Shown here: positions 1 through 9,012 of the stretch, piece after piece
Numbering within the stretch: position 1 is the stretch's first letter
How the letters are laid out: each line of letters opens with the position of its first letter
Assembly: GCF_030811855.1 (NCBI RefSeq)
Contig: NZ_JAUSRN010000003.1
Coordinates: 248,001-312,000, forward strand
Direction of reading: 5' to 3'
Origin: Variovorax paradoxus
Lineage (GTDB): Bacteria; Pseudomonadota; Gammaproteobacteria; Burkholderiales; Burkholderiaceae_C
Length of the DNA: 64,000 nt
The notes under the pieces: generated by a model
Databases searched by the model: none
What the model was told of the DNA's origin: nothing
The model's input: only the letters and a program-made list of their open reading frames with translations
Position numbers and translations under genes: made by a program

Positions 1-374
1 TCGAGCAGGCGGTCGCCAAGCTCCCGCAACTGCGTGGCCGTGGCCGGGCTGCCGTTGATCCAGCCGCGGCTGCGGCCCTGCAGGTCGACGGTGCGCCGCA
101 GCAGCAGGGCATCACCAGATTCGAATCCGCCTTCGTCGAGCCAGGCTGCAAAGGCCGGATCGGCGTCGAACTCGGCGCTCACGTCGAGCCGCTCGGCACC
201 CTCGCGCACCGCGCCCGCGTCGGCACGGTTGCCGAGCGCCAGCTGAAGCGCATCGATCAAGATAGATTTGCCTGCGCCGGTTTCGCCGGTCAACACCGTG
301 AAGCCGGTGGACAGATCCAGTTCGAGTGATCGCACGATCACGAAGTCGCGCAGTGCGATGCGTCGCAGCGCCAT
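1..374 (-). CDS. recN: DNA repair protein RecN, N-terminal part (cut by window edge)
   Basis: RecN is an SMC-like ATPase that acts early in recombinational double-strand break repair. Only the first 124 codons are inside the window; the gene continues beyond base 1. The start ATG at 374 gives an N-terminus MALRRIALRDFVIV followed by the Walker A motif GETGAGKS near residues 30-37, as expected for the RecN head domain. The next upstream gene on this strand, nadK, ends at 376, so the two are separated by one base and are probably co-transcribed. The nadK-recN order is common in Gram-negative bacteria. The coiled-coil arms and the C-terminal half of the ATPase head cannot be judged here. Confidence 0.93.
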   Translation of the reverse strand, partial: MALRRIALRDFVIVRSLELDLSTGFTVLTGETGAGKSILIDALQLALGNRADAGAVREGAERLDVSAEFDADPAFAAWLDEGGFESGDALLLRRTVDLQGRSRGWINGSPATATQLRELGDRLL

Positions 375-375
375 C

Positions 376-1287
376 TCAGGAGCCCCCTTCGTTCCAATGA
401 AGTTTCTTGCGCAGCGTGTCGAAATAGCTCCAGCCGCGCGGGTGCAGAAAGCGCACCCGGAAGTCGGAGCGCCGCACCACCACGCGATCGCCGATGGCGA
501 GGGACGCCAGCGACTGCATGTCGAAATTGGCGCTGGCGTCGCGTCCGGCCACCAGTTCGATCACGATCTCGTCGGCATCGGGCAGCAGCACCGGGCGGTT
601 CGAGAGCGTGTGCGGTGCAATGGGCACCAGCACCCAGCCCGGCACGGCGGGATGCAGCAGCGGCCCGCCGGCCGACAGCGCGTAGGCCGTCGAGCCCGTG
701 GGCGAGGCGATGATCAGGCCGTCGGCGCGCTGGTTGGCCACGAAATGCCGGCCGACCGATACCCGCAGTTCCACCATGCCCGACGTGGCGCCGCGGTTCA
801 CCACCACGTCGTTCATCGCCAGCGCATCGAAAACCGATGCGCCATCGCGCATGACCTGCGCATGCATGAGGCTGCGGTGGTCTTCCTCGTACTCGCCGGC
901 CAGCATCGGGATCAGCGTGGCCTGGTAGTTGTCGAGCGGAATGTCGGTGATGAAGCCGAGCCGGCCGCGGTTGATGCCGATCAGCGGAATGCCGTAGCAC
1001 GCCAGCTGGCGGCCAATGCCGAGCATGGTGCCGTCACCCCCAACCACCAGGCCAAGATCGCAGCGCTGGCCGATCTCCTCGACGCTGAGCGCTTCGTAGC
1101 GGCCGCCGACAATCGCGTCCGCATCGGCTTCGCCGGCAGCCGATTTTTCGACGAACACGTGGCACCCTTGAGATTCCAGAAAGGCGCCGATATCTTCCAT
1201 GACGCCGTCGCGCGCGTCTGCCTGCGCCCGGGCGCCTGAAGCCTGGTATTTGCCGATCAGAGCGACGTGACGAAAGCGGGAAGTCAT
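376..1287 (-). CDS. nadK: NAD kinase
   Basis: Phosphorylates NAD to NADP in the cytoplasm using ATP. The protein has about 303 residues, normal for the family. The catalytic GGDGT motif lies at about residues 83-87, followed by the conserved GINRGRLGF segment and, further on, the [15 protein letters not shown] motif of the NAD-binding C-terminal domain. I chose the ATG at 1287; the frame extends two codons further only to a TTG. The gene is divergent from hrcA with 28 bases between the starts, and its stop is one base from recN. No strong Shine-Dalgarno sequence is visible in front of it. Confidence 0.95.
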   Translation of the reverse strand: MTSRFRHVALIGKYQASGARAQADARDGVMEDIGAFLESQGCHVFVEKSAAGEADADAIVGGRYEALSVEEIGQRCDLGLVVGGDGTMLGIGRQLACYGIPLIGINRGRLGFITDIPLDNYQATLIPMLAGEYEEDHRSLMHAQVMRDGASVFDALAMNDVVVNRGATSGMVELRVSVGRHFVANQRADGLIIASPTGSTAYALSAGGPLLHPAVPGWVLVPIAPHTLSNRPVLLPDADEIVIELVAGRDASANFDMQSLASLAIGDRVVVRRSDFRVRFLHPRGWSYFDTLRKKLHWNEGGS

Positions 1288-1315
1288 GTACAAATTACAA
1301 CACTAAAATCTTCCA

Positions 1316-2323
1316 ATGCTGGACGACCGTGCCAAGTTGCTCCTCAAGACGCTGGTTGAGCGTTACATCGCCGAAGGCCAGCCGGTCGGGTCGCGGACTT
1401 TGTCGCGCGCGCCCGGTCTTGACCTGTCCCCCGCGACCATCCGCAACGTGATGTCCGACCTCGAGTCGCTGGGGCTGATTGCGAGCCCGCACACCTCGGC
1501 CGGACGCATTCCCACAGCTCGCGGCTACCGGCTTTTCGTCGACACCATGCTCACCGCCCAGCGCGAGCAGATGAGCGCACCGAGCCTCGCGCCTGACCAG
1601 CCGCAGAAGGTGATTGCGAACGCGGCCAACTTGCTGTCCAACCTGTCGCAGTTCGTCGGCGTCGTTATGGCACCGCGGCGTGCCTCGGTGTTCAAGCAGA
1701 TCGAATTCCTGAAGCTTTCCGACCAGCGGTTGCTGGTGATCATCGTCTCGCCCGATGGCGACGTGCAGAACCGGGTGATCTTTCCGGAGGCCGACTATTC
1801 GCAGTCGCAGTTGGTGGAAGCATCCAACTACATCAATGCCCACTACGCCGGCCTGACCATCGAGCAGGTGCGCGATCGGCTCCAGTCCGAAGTCGAAAAA
1901 CTCCGCGGCGAGATTGCCGCGCTGATGCAGGCAGCGGTCAACGTCAGCTCCGAGGTGCTCACCGAGGCGCAAGAAGACGACGTCGTGATCTCCGGCGAGC
2001 GCAACCTGCTGTCCGTGACCGACTTTTCGAGCGACATGGGGCAGCTGCGCCGAGCCTTCGAACTGTTCGAGCAAAAGGCGCAACTGATGCGGCTGCTCGA
2101 CGTGTCGAGCAAGGCCGAAGGCGTGCGCATCTTCATCGGCGGCGAAAGCCAGGTGGTGCCGTTCGAGGAGCTTTCCATCGTCAGCGCCAACTACGAGGTC
2201 GACGGGCAGGTGGTGGGCACCCTGGGCGTCATCGGGCCCACGCGCATGCCCTACGAACGCATGATCCAGATCGTCGACATCACTTCGCGGCTGGTCAGCA
2301 ATGCGCTGAGCCACCGCAAGTAG
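1316..2323 (+). CDS. hrcA: Heat-inducible transcription repressor HrcA
   Basis: HrcA represses chaperone operons such as groESL by binding CIRCE operators and responds to GroEL availability. The 335-residue product starts [22 protein letters not shown], with an N-terminal winged helix (residues about 1-75, including the conserved [10 protein letters not shown] and SAGRIPT segments) and the GAF-like HrcA core behind it. The length is typical. It is divergent from nadK. No CIRCE inverted repeat is seen in the short intergenic space, so autoregulation through CIRCE is not supported by the sequence. Two tRNA genes follow on the same strand. Confidence 0.95.
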   Translation: MLDDRAKLLLKTLVERYIAEGQPVGSRTLSRAPGLDLSPATIRNVMSDLESLGLIASPHTSAGRIPTARGYRLFVDTMLTAQREQMSAPSLAPDQPQKVIANAANLLSNLSQFVGVVMAPRRASVFKQIEFLKLSDQRLLVIIVSPDGDVQNRVIFPEADYSQSQLVEASNYINAHYAGLTIEQVRDRLQSEVEKLRGEIAALMQAAVNVSSEVLTEAQEDDVVISGERNLLSVTDFSSDMGQLRRAFELFEQKAQLMRLLDVSSKAEGVRIFIGGESQVVPFEELSIVSANYEVDGQVVGTLGVIGPTRMPYERMIQIVDITSRLVSNALSHRK

Positions 2324-2355
2324 GCGGCGCCGCGAATAGAATCATGGCCTCTCGT

Positions 2356-2432
<77 letters not shown>

Positions 2433-2495
2433 CTTGGCATTCATTTCTCTCTTGGCTCGCCGAGGGCAAAAATGGATGCTATAATCGATAGCTGT

Positions 2496-2572
2496 GCGGC
2501 TGTAGCTCAGTTGGATAGAGTACTTGGCTACGAACCAAGGGGTCGTGGGTTCAATTCCTGCCAGCCGCACCA
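2496..2572 (+). tRNA. tRNA-Arg (ACG)
   Basis: A 77-base cloverleaf with encoded CCA. The acceptor is GCGGCTG/CAGCCGC with discriminator A, then TA, a D arm GCTCAGTTGGATAGAGT, an anticodon stem-loop TTGGCTACGAACCAA with loop CTACGAA (anticodon ACG, read as inosine) and a T arm. It lies 63 bases after the CAT tRNA and just before a strong terminator, so both tRNAs may share a transcript. Confidence 0.95.
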
Positions 2573-2579
2573 CTCTTTG

Positions 2580-2620
2580 AATGGCCTAGAAGGTTTCGAT
2601 CTTCTAGGCCATTTTCTTTT
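2580..2620 (+). terminator. Rho-independent terminator after the tRNA pair
   Basis: A 13-base-pair perfect stem (AATGGCCTAGAAG with CTTCTAGGCCATT) closes an 8-base loop and is followed by TTCTTTT. It starts 8 bases after tRNA-Arg and should end the tRNA transcript. Confidence 0.9.
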
Positions 2621-2724
2621 GGGTCATCGCAACTGATGGGGCGATGGGCACGGCGCTCCAAGCCGAAGCACGCTCATGCGCATGGGGCTAAAGTTCAGCC
2701 CAGTCATACAACGCGCAGGGCACC

Positions 2725-3171
2725 ATGAGCATTTCGGCAAAGCGGCTTGCACTCCAGTTCCTCATGTTGTCTTCGGCAGCAGGTGCGGCATCGGCAGGGA
2801 CCATCACCTGCATTCCGGGCGCGAGCAACGGCCCTGCGTCGCCCTTCAACTGGGTCCGCAGGATTTCCATCGACGAGCACTCCCGCACCGTCAACCTGGA
2901 CGTCGTCCGTTCCCGGACCAAAGACACCGAAACCATGGGGAAAATGAGGGCCGACCTCGTGAGCATGGAAGACAGCCAGACGGGGGAGCCGGTCTATGTT
3001 TTCAATTCCATTCCCACGGCCGGGACCGAGGTCACGCACCTCTTCAGGCTATTCAAGGCGGGCGAGTGGCGGCTCATCAGTGCCGCCGTTGCTGTCGCGA
3101 GCAAGGTGCCCGCGCTGAGAGCAGTCGAGCAAGGCGTGGTCTTCGACTGCAAGCGCTCGGACATGGGTTGA
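2725..3171 (+). CDS. Exported hypothetical protein
   Basis: I do not recognise a family. The 148-residue product begins MSISAKRLALQFLMLSSAAGAASAG, a clear Sec signal peptide with a likely cleavage after ASA at about residue 24. The mature part is about 125 residues, of mixed charge, with two cysteines (one in TITCIPG near its start, one in VVFDCKRS near its end) that could form a disulfide. No transmembrane segment follows the signal, so it is likely periplasmic. It lies 25 bases before greB on the same strand. It is not one of the genes usually found at this conserved locus, so it may be lineage specific. Confidence 0.7.
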   Translation: MSISAKRLALQFLMLSSAAGAASAGTITCIPGASNGPASPFNWVRRISIDEHSRTVNLDVVRSRTKDTETMGKMRADLVSMEDSQTGEPVYVFNSIPTAGTEVTHLFRLFKAGEWRLISAAVAVASKVPALRAVEQGVVFDCKRSDMG

Positions 3172-3196
3172 GGAAAGTTGATTCGGAGCTTCTACC

Positions 3197-3772
3197 GTGA
3201 GCAAAGCATTCACCAGGGAAACCGACACCGACGCCGACGATGATGACGGCGACGGCACTGCCCCCGCATTGCCCAGCGGCAGCAAGAACTACATGACGCC
3301 TGCCGGCTATGCCCGGCTGCGCGACGAATTGCTCCAACTGATGGACGAAGAGCGCCCAAAGGTGGTGGAGGCCGTGCACTGGGCTGCCAAGAATGGCGAC
3401 AGATCGGAAAACGGCGACTATCTCTACGGCAAGAAGCGGCTGCGCGAAATCGATCGGCGCATCCGTTTTCTCACCAAGCGGCTCGAGATCGCCGAGGTCA
3501 CCGATCCTTCGGTGCACCATGGCAGCGACCAGGTCTTTTTTGGCGCCACGGTGCGCTATGTCGACGAGACCGGCAACGAGCGCAGCGTGACTATCATGGG
3601 CATCGACGAAGCCGACAGCGCCCAATCGCAGGTCAGCTGGATTTCTCCCATTGCGCGGGCGCTGCTCAAGTCACGCGAAGGCGACGTCGTGAAGCTGGTG
3701 ACGCCGGGCGGCACGCACGAGGTGGAGTTGCTGTCGGTCAGCTACCCGGCCCCAGGGTCGGGCACGGCGTAG
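3197..3772 (+). CDS. greB: Transcription elongation factor GreB
   Basis: Rescues backtracked RNA polymerase by stimulating cleavage of the nascent transcript through the secondary channel. The 191-residue protein starts at GTG 3197 with MSKAF, then an acidic linker (residues about 8-20, rich in Asp) and the conserved YMTPAGYARLRDEL. The N-terminal coiled coil carries the acidic tip region around DRSENGDYLYGKKRLREIDRR, which is diagnostic for GreA/GreB. The C-terminal FKBP-like domain ends with SPIARALLKSREGD and a VELLSVSY strand. It is convergent with spoT, whose stop is 12 bases away. Confidence 0.95.
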   Translation: MSKAFTRETDTDADDDDGDGTAPALPSGSKNYMTPAGYARLRDELLQLMDEERPKVVEAVHWAAKNGDRSENGDYLYGKKRLREIDRRIRFLTKRLEIAEVTDPSVHHGSDQVFFGATVRYVDETGNERSVTIMGIDEADSAQSQVSWISPIARALLKSREGDVVKLVTPGGTHEVELLSVSYPAPGSGTA

Positions 3773-3783
3773 CCGGGGGTTCT

Positions 3784-6039
3784 TCAGGCTGCGGGAACCG
3801 TTCGCGCAGCCGTCAGTACCGAAGCAGTTCGACGCGCCGCGCGCAAGACGGCATCGAGGTGGGTCCGGTCGCGCACGGCAATCACGAAGCGCAGGTCGGT
3901 CGAATCCTGCGGTGTCTCGTCGGCCATCTCCACGTGTGTGATGTCGGCTTCGGCATCAGCCAGCGTCGCGGCGACGCGGGCCAGGACGCCCTTGTCGTTG
4001 CGCACGGTGATGACCACGCCGGTCTCGAAGGCGCGGGTGGGTTCGTCCGCCCATTCGACCGCGAAGAAGCGCTCGCTGTCCTTGTGGCGCAGGCGCTGCC
4101 CGACGCCGCAGCTTTCGGTGTGCACCACCAGGCCTTCGCCATGCCCGAGGTAGCCGACGATCTCGTCGCCCGGAATGGGCCGGCAGCACAGCGCAAAGCG
4201 CACCGACGAGTTCTCGCTGCCATCCAGCGTGACGGCGCCTTGCGAGATGGTTTCGTGCGAAATGAAGCGCTCGCGACTCAGCAGCAGCGCATCCGGCCGC
4301 TCGCCCAGTTCGGACAGCATGGCCACCAGTCGCTTTGCAACGATGCTGGCAATCCGCTTGCCCAGGCCGATGTCGGTCAGCAGTTCGGCGCGGGTGCGGT
4401 TGCCGGTGAAGCGCAGCAGCTTGTCCCACAGCGCCTGGTGTTCGGCGTCGTCCGCCGGCAGCTTGCTGAGGCCCTCGGCGCGCAGCGCCTGAGCCAGCAG
4501 CTTTTCGCCGAGGCCTTCGGATTCCGCGTGGGCCAGGGTCTTCAGGTAGTGGCGGATCTTGGAGCGCGCGCGGCCGGTTCGCACGAAGCCGAGCCATGCC
4601 GGGTTGGGCGTCGATACAGGGGCCGTGATCACCTCGACCACGTCGCCGTTCTTGAGCTCGGTGCGCAGCGGCACCTGGTCGCCGTTGATGCGGGCGGCCG
4701 AGGTGTGGTCGCCGATGTTGCTGTGAATGGCGTAGGCAAAGTCGACCACGGTGGCGCCGCGTGGCAGCGCCAGGATCTGGCTCTTGGGCGTGAACACGTA
4801 AACCGCATCCGGGAAAAGGTCGACCTTGACGTGGTCCCAGAACTCGGCGGCATCGCGGGTTTCGTCCTGGATGTCGAGCAGCGACTGCAGCCACTTGGTG
4901 CCGAGCCTGTCGTTGCTGGCCGCATTCGGCTCTGCGGCCTTGTAGAGCCAGTGCGCCGCAACGCCCGATTCGGCCACCACGTGCATGGCCTCGGTGCGCA
5001 GCTGAAACTCCACGTTCACGCCGGCCGGGCCCACCAGCGTGGTGTGCAGCGACTGGTAGCCGTTGAGCTTGGCGATGGCGATGTGGTCCTTGAACTTGCC
5101 CGGCAGCGGCTTGTACATCTGGTGCAGGATGCCAAGGCCGGTGTAGCAGGCGATCACGTTCGGCACGATCAGGCGAAAGCCGTAGATGTCGGTCACCTGG
5201 GCAAAGCTCAGGTGCTTTTCTTCCATCTTGCGGTAGATCGAATAGAGCGTTTTTTCGCGTCCCGCGATGCGCAGCGTCATGTTGGCGTTGGCAAAGGCGG
5301 TCTCGACCTCGCGCTGCACCTTATGAATCAGGTCGCGGCGGCGCCCACGCGCCCTGGCCACGGCCTTCGACAGGGTGGCGTAGCGCCAGGGTTTCAGGTG
5401 GCGGAACGACAGCTCCTGCAGTTCGCGATACGTCTGGTTCAGACCCAGCCGATGCGCGATGGGCGCATAGATTTCGAGCGTTTCGCGCGAAATGCGGGCC
5501 CATTTTTCACGCGGCGCATCGTCGAGCGTGCGCATGTTGTGCGTGCGGTCTGCCAGCTTGACCAGAATGACGCGCACGTCGCGCGCCATGGCCAGCAGCA
5601 TCTTGCGGAACGATTCGGCCTGATTCTCTTCGCGAGTATTGAACTGCAGCTTGTCCAGCTTGGTGAGCCCGTCGACCAGTTCGGCCACCGGGGCTCCAAA
5701 GCGCTCGATCAGTTCCGGCTTGGTAACCCCGCAATCCTCGATGGCATCGTGCAGCAGCGCGGCCATCAGCGCCTGGGCGTCGAGCTTCCATTCGGCGCAT
5801 TGCGCCGCCACCGCGATCGGGTGGGTGATGTACGGTTCGCCGCTGTTGCGCAGTTGGCCCAGGTGGGCCTCGTCGGCAAAGCGGTAGGCGCGGCGTACCA
5901 GCTCGGTGTCTTCGGAACTCAGATAATCGAGGCGTGCCGTCAAGGCGGCAAAGCTTGCGGCGGCCGCGTTCAGCGCCGCCGGGCTAGGCTTCGGCGTGCC
6001 CGAAGGGGCATGGGACTGATGTTTGGCAACCGCGCTCAT
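3784..6039 (-). CDS. spoT: Bifunctional (p)ppGpp synthetase/hydrolase, RelA/SpoT family
   Basis: Controls the stringent-response alarmone (p)ppGpp. The 751-residue product has an N-terminal HD hydrolase domain (roughly residues 40-190, with LLHDAIEDC), a synthetase domain (about 230-350, with GREKTLYSIYRKM and GFRLIV), a TGS domain (about 390-450, with VYVFTPKSQILALPRGAT) and a C-terminal ACT domain. Intact hydrolase residues favour the bifunctional SpoT type over RelA. The frame runs on to a GTG at 6048, but the ATG at 6039 (MSAVAKHQ) is the better start. It lies downstream of rpoZ on the same strand, separated by a terminator, in the usual gmk-rpoZ-spoT order. Confidence 0.95.
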   Translation of the reverse strand: MSAVAKHQSHAPSGTPKPSPAALNAAAASFAALTARLDYLSSEDTELVRRAYRFADEAHLGQLRNSGEPYITHPIAVAAQCAEWKLDAQALMAALLHDAIEDCGVTKPELIERFGAPVAELVDGLTKLDKLQFNTREENQAESFRKMLLAMARDVRVILVKLADRTHNMRTLDDAPREKWARISRETLEIYAPIAHRLGLNQTYRELQELSFRHLKPWRYATLSKAVARARGRRRDLIHKVQREVETAFANANMTLRIAGREKTLYSIYRKMEEKHLSFAQVTDIYGFRLIVPNVIACYTGLGILHQMYKPLPGKFKDHIAIAKLNGYQSLHTTLVGPAGVNVEFQLRTEAMHVVAESGVAAHWLYKAAEPNAASNDRLGTKWLQSLLDIQDETRDAAEFWDHVKVDLFPDAVYVFTPKSQILALPRGATVVDFAYAIHSNIGDHTSAARINGDQVPLRTELKNGDVVEVITAPVSTPNPAWLGFVRTGRARSKIRHYLKTLAHAESEGLGEKLLAQALRAEGLSKLPADDAEHQALWDKLLRFTGNRTRAELLTDIGLGKRIASIVAKRLVAMLSELGERPDALLLSRERFISHETISQGAVTLDGSENSSVRFALCCRPIPGDEIVGYLGHGEGLVVHTESCGVGQRLRHKDSERFFAVEWADEPTRAFETGVVITVRNDKGVLARVAATLADAEADITHVEMADETPQDSTDLRFVIAVRDRTHLDAVLRAARRTASVLTAARTVPAA

Positions 6040-6083
6040 GGCTACCACTTTAGCGTGACCGCTGTATGGACGCGTCCAGACGT

Positions 6084-6107
6084 AAAAAAAGCACCGCTTT
6101 GCGGTGC
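6084..6107 (-). terminator. Rho-independent terminator between rpoZ and spoT
   Basis: Read on the minus strand, the stem GCACCGC/GCGGTGC closes a three-base loop and is followed by seven T residues. It lies 25 bases beyond the rpoZ stop and 44 bases before the spoT start. It should end or attenuate the gmk-rpoZ transcript, so spoT may depend partly on its own promoter. Confidence 0.85.
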
Positions 6108-6132
6108 CTTTTCGTTGCAGGGGGGCGTCAGA

Positions 6133-6336
6133 TCAGCCCGGTACCTTCTTGAGCATTTCGATGCCGATCTTGCCTTCGGCGATCTCGCGCAGGGCGGTCA
6201 CGGCCGGCTTGTTCTTGCTCTCGATCTTGGGCGCGTGGCCTTGGCTCAGCATGCGCGCACGGTATGTGGCGGCCAGAACCAGCTGGAAGCGGTTAGGGAT
6301 CTGAAGCAGACAATCTTCGACGGTGATGCGGGCCAT
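6133..6336 (-). CDS. rpoZ: RNA polymerase omega subunit
   Basis: Small RNA polymerase subunit that helps beta-prime fold and assemble, and that forms part of one ppGpp binding site. The 67-residue product has the typical start [10 protein letters not shown] and the segment [16 protein letters not shown]. Its length is normal for betaproteobacteria. It sits between gmk and spoT, the widespread arrangement that links the ppGpp enzyme with a polymerase subunit that helps sense ppGpp. A strong terminator follows the stop. Confidence 0.96.
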   Translation of the reverse strand: MARITVEDCLLQIPNRFQLVLAATYRARMLSQGHAPKIESKNKPAVTALREIAEGKIGIEMLKKVPG

Positions 6337-6368
6337 GATGAGAATCTTTCGGTCGGGTGAGCAGGAAA

Positions 6369-7001
6369 TCAGGGGATGTTCAGGGCGGCGAATGTGTCGG
6401 CACGTGCGCGGCGCTGTGCAGAATACCGAAGCCGCTGAGCGTGGACGATCGCCTTGAGATCGAAAAGCGCGCGCTCAAATAACTCGTTGATTATAACGAA
6501 GTCGAATTCCCCCGCCCGGGCCATTTCTTCCGCGGCATTCTTGAGGCGCAGTTCGATGACGGCGGCGCTGTCTTCGCCGCGGCGCTCCAGCCGCGAGCGC
6601 AATTCCTCCCAGCTGGGCGGCAGGATGAAGATCATGACCGCGTTGGCAAAGGTCTTGCGGATCTGGATCGCGCCCTGGAAGTCGATTTCCAGGATGACGT
6701 CGGCCCCCTGGGCGATCCGCTCTTCGATGGCTTTCTTGGAGGTGCCATACCGGTGGCCGTGCACATGGGCCCATTCCACGAAGCCATCGGCGGCGATCAT
6801 GGCGTCGAATTCGGATGGGGAGGTGAAAAAGTACTCCCGGCCGTGCTTTTCCTGGCCGCGCGGTGGCCGCGTGGTGTGGGAAACCGAGGGCTGGACGGCC
6901 GTGTCCAGCTCCATGAGCGCCTTGACCAGGCTCGACTTGCCGGCACCGCTTGGTGCCGCGACGACAAAAATGTTGCCCGGATAGTCCATTCGCTCGCTCA
7001 T
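6369..7001 (-). CDS. gmk: Guanylate kinase
   Basis: Converts GMP to GDP with ATP in the cytoplasm. The 210-residue protein starts [21 protein letters not shown]; the P-loop APSGAGKSS lies near residues 15-23. The GMP-binding part contains [21 protein letters not shown] and the conserved GVDY-like segment is diverged ([10 protein letters not shown]). Its ATG overlaps the yicC stop by four bases (ATGA at 6998-7001), so it is translationally coupled to yicC. rpoZ follows after 32 bases. Confidence 0.95.
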   Translation of the reverse strand: MSERMDYPGNIFVVAAPSGAGKSSLVKALMELDTAVQPSVSHTTRPPRGQEKHGREYFFTSPSEFDAMIAADGFVEWAHVHGHRYGTSKKAIEERIAQGADVILEIDFQGAIQIRKTFANAVMIFILPPSWEELRSRLERRGEDSAAVIELRLKNAAEEMARAGEFDFVIINELFERALFDLKAIVHAQRLRYSAQRRARADTFAALNIP

Positions 7002-7912
7002 TCGATGTTTTGTACCTGTTCGCGCATCTGCTCGATCAGGACCTTCATGTCCACGCCAATGCGGGTGAGCTCCAGCGCGGCCGATTTGGAGCCCAGTGTA
7101 TTGGCCTCACGGTGCAGCTCCTGGATCAGGAAATCCAGCCGCTTGCCGATTTCGCCGCCCTTTTTGAGCAGCCGCTCGATTTCGTCGAGGTGCGAATTCA
7201 GGCGCGTGAGCTCCTCCGCCACGTCGATGCGAATGGCAAAGGCGGTGGCCTCGTTCAGCGCTCGGTCCTGAGCCGCCTCCGGAAGGGTGCCGCCGGTGAG
7301 GCCCATGGCCTCCTGCCAGCGTTCCAGGAAACGCGCCCGCTGCTGCTCGACCAGCTGCGGAATCAGCGGACCGGCCTGTTCGACCAGCGTACGCAGCTGG
7401 GCCAGGTGGGCCTCCAGCATCTTGGCGAGCCGTGCGCCTTCGCGCTGGCGGGCGGACATCAGGGCGTCCAGCGCCTTGCCGGTCACGTCGAGCAGGTCGC
7501 TGCCCCAGTCGCCACGGGCGGCACTGTCGCCGCCGGCAAGGCGCAGCACGTCGGCCACGCTCAAGTCACGAGCGCTGGGCAGCCAGGCCTTGATGCCGTC
7601 CTGCACACCGTTGAGCCGCTGCAGCAGCTTGACGGAGGGCTCGACGACACCTGCCTGGGCGGTGTTCTCGATGGCGGCCCGCACTTCGACCTTGCCGCGC
7701 TTGAGCTTGCCCGTGAGCAGCTCGCGCAGCGCGGTTTCATGCTGGCGCAGTTCCTCCGGCAATTTGAAGGTGAGGTCGAGGAAGCGGCTGTTGACCGAGC
7801 GGATCTCGACCCCGAGTCGCCCCGCGGCGGTAGGCCGTGCTTCGGCTTCGGAGTGGCTGCCAACGGGGCCGTTCTGGCCACTGGCATAGCCGGTCATGCT
7901 GTAAACTGGCAT
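6998..7912 (-). CDS. yicC: YicC family endoribonuclease-like protein
   Basis: YicC proteins are conserved cytoplasmic proteins; E. coli YicC has been linked to RNA degradation. The 304-residue product has the family start [13 protein letters not shown], the [13 protein letters not shown] segment near residues 35-47 and the conserved C-terminal end with [40 protein letters not shown] helix (positions about 270-304). It is the first gene of the yicC-gmk-rpoZ unit and is divergent from the kinase gene at 8005, with 92 bases between the starts. The exact physiological role in this organism is not visible from sequence. Confidence 0.92.
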   Translation of the reverse strand: MPVYSMTGYASGQNGPVGSHSEAEARPTAAGRLGVEIRSVNSRFLDLTFKLPEELRQHETALRELLTGKLKRGKVEVRAAIENTAQAGVVEPSVKLLQRLNGVQDGIKAWLPSARDLSVADVLRLAGGDSAARGDWGSDLLDVTGKALDALMSARQREGARLAKMLEAHLAQLRTLVEQAGPLIPQLVEQQRARFLERWQEAMGLTGGTLPEAAQDRALNEATAFAIRIDVAEELTRLNSHLDEIERLLKKGGEIGKRLDFLIQELHREANTLGSKSAALELTRIGVDMKVLIEQMREQVQNIE

Positions 7913-8004
7913 TGCGCCTCACTGTGGTTTTTGCTTGCATGCACCGAGGCGTCGGCATGGCGTTCGCTTGCCGCACCATCGCCTTCGGGCGAAACTCCCG
8001 GATT

Positions 8005-9012
8005 ATGTCAAAGGTCAAGCCTTCGCCCCTGCTGCCCGATACGGTCATTGGCGGTTACCGCATCGTTCGCCGCCTTTCCGCAGGCGGTTTTGGCGTTGTC
8101 TATCTCGCCATAGACCCCAGCGGACAGCAGGTTGCCGTCAAGGAATACCTGCCGTCCTCGCTCGCCACGCGCGGGCCGGGCGAGCTCACGCCCGAGGTTC
8201 CGCCCGAAAAGCTCTCCCTCTACCGGCTCGGCCTGAAGAGCTTTTTCGAGGAAGGCCGCTCGCTCGCGCAGATCTCGCATGCCTCGGTGGTCAGCGTTCT
8301 CAACTTTTTCAGGGAGAACGAGACCGTCTACATGGTCATGAACTACCTGGAGGGCGCGACCCTGCAGGACTTCGTCGTGACCGCGCGCGACCTGAAAAAG
8401 CCCAAGGTTTTCCGGGAATCGACCATCCGGTCGCTTTTCGACGAAATTCTGCGGGGCCTGCGAATCGTGCACCAGTACAAGATGCTGCACCTGGACATCA
8501 AGCCAGCCAACATCTTCGTCACCGACGAAGACCGCGCGGTGCTGATCGACTTTGGCGCCGCGCGCGAGGTGCTCAGCAAAGAGGGCATCTTCATCCGGCC
8601 GATGTACACCCCCGGTTTTGCAGCCCCCGAGATGTACCGGCGCGATTCGTCCATGGGCCCCTGGACCGACATCTACGCCATTGGCGCCTGCATCTACGCC
8701 TGCATGCAGGGCTACCCGCCCAACGACGCCCCGCGCCGCATCGAGAAAGACCGGCTCAGCCTGTCGCTGTCTCGCCTGCGCGGCGTGTATTCCGACAACC
8801 TCATCGAAGTGGTCGAGTGGTGCATGTCGCTCGATCCGCTCTCGCGGCCGCAGTCTGTTTTTGCGCTGCAAAAAGAACTGAGCCGCGAAGGCGAGCGGCG
8901 CTACACCAAGCTCACCGTTGGCGAGAAGGTGCGGCTTTCATTCGACAACATCCGCTCCTTCGATAAGAAGGCCCTGCCCAGGGCGGCGGCACCTACGACG
9001 CGTCCGGCATGA
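8005..9012 (+). CDS. Serine/threonine protein kinase (Hanks type)
   Basis: A 335-residue soluble kinase. Visible elements: glycine loop LSAGGFGVVY, catalytic lysine K46 in VAVKEY, catalytic loop HLDIKPANIF with D164 (HLD in place of HRD), and the DFG motif DFGAAR at D182, then an APE-like segment (AAPEMY). No transmembrane segment or extracellular sensor domain follows, so it should be cytoplasmic. The frame is open for 56 codons upstream of ATG 8005, but that part overlaps yicC and lacks kinase features. Its stop overlaps the PP2C phosphatase start by four bases, so kinase and phosphatase are a coupled pair. Substrates are unknown. Confidence 0.92.
   Translation: MSKVKPSPLLPDTVIGGYRIVRRLSAGGFGVVYLAIDPSGQQVAVKEYLPSSLATRGPGELTPEVPPEKLSLYRLGLKSFFEEGRSLAQISHASVVSVLNFFRENETVYMVMNYLEGATLQDFVVTARDLKKPKVFRESTIRSLFDEILRGLRIVHQYKMLHLDIKPANIFVTDEDRAVLIDFGAAREVLSKEGIFIRPMYTPGFAAPEMYRRDSSMGPWTDIYAIGACIYACMQGYPPNDAPRRIEKDRLSLSLSRLRGVYSDNLIEVVEWCMSLDPLSRPQSVFALQKELSREGERRYTKLTVGEKVRLSFDNIRSFDKKALPRAAAPTTRPA

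Noticed and set aside
1288..1315. A CIRCE operator between nadK and hrcA
   Set aside because: No TTAGCACTC-N9-GAGTGCTAA repeat or close variant was found here.
3859..6360. An 833-codon plus-strand open frame opposite spoT and rpoZ
   Set aside because: Antisense to two conserved genes and crosses a strong terminator; no recognisable domain.
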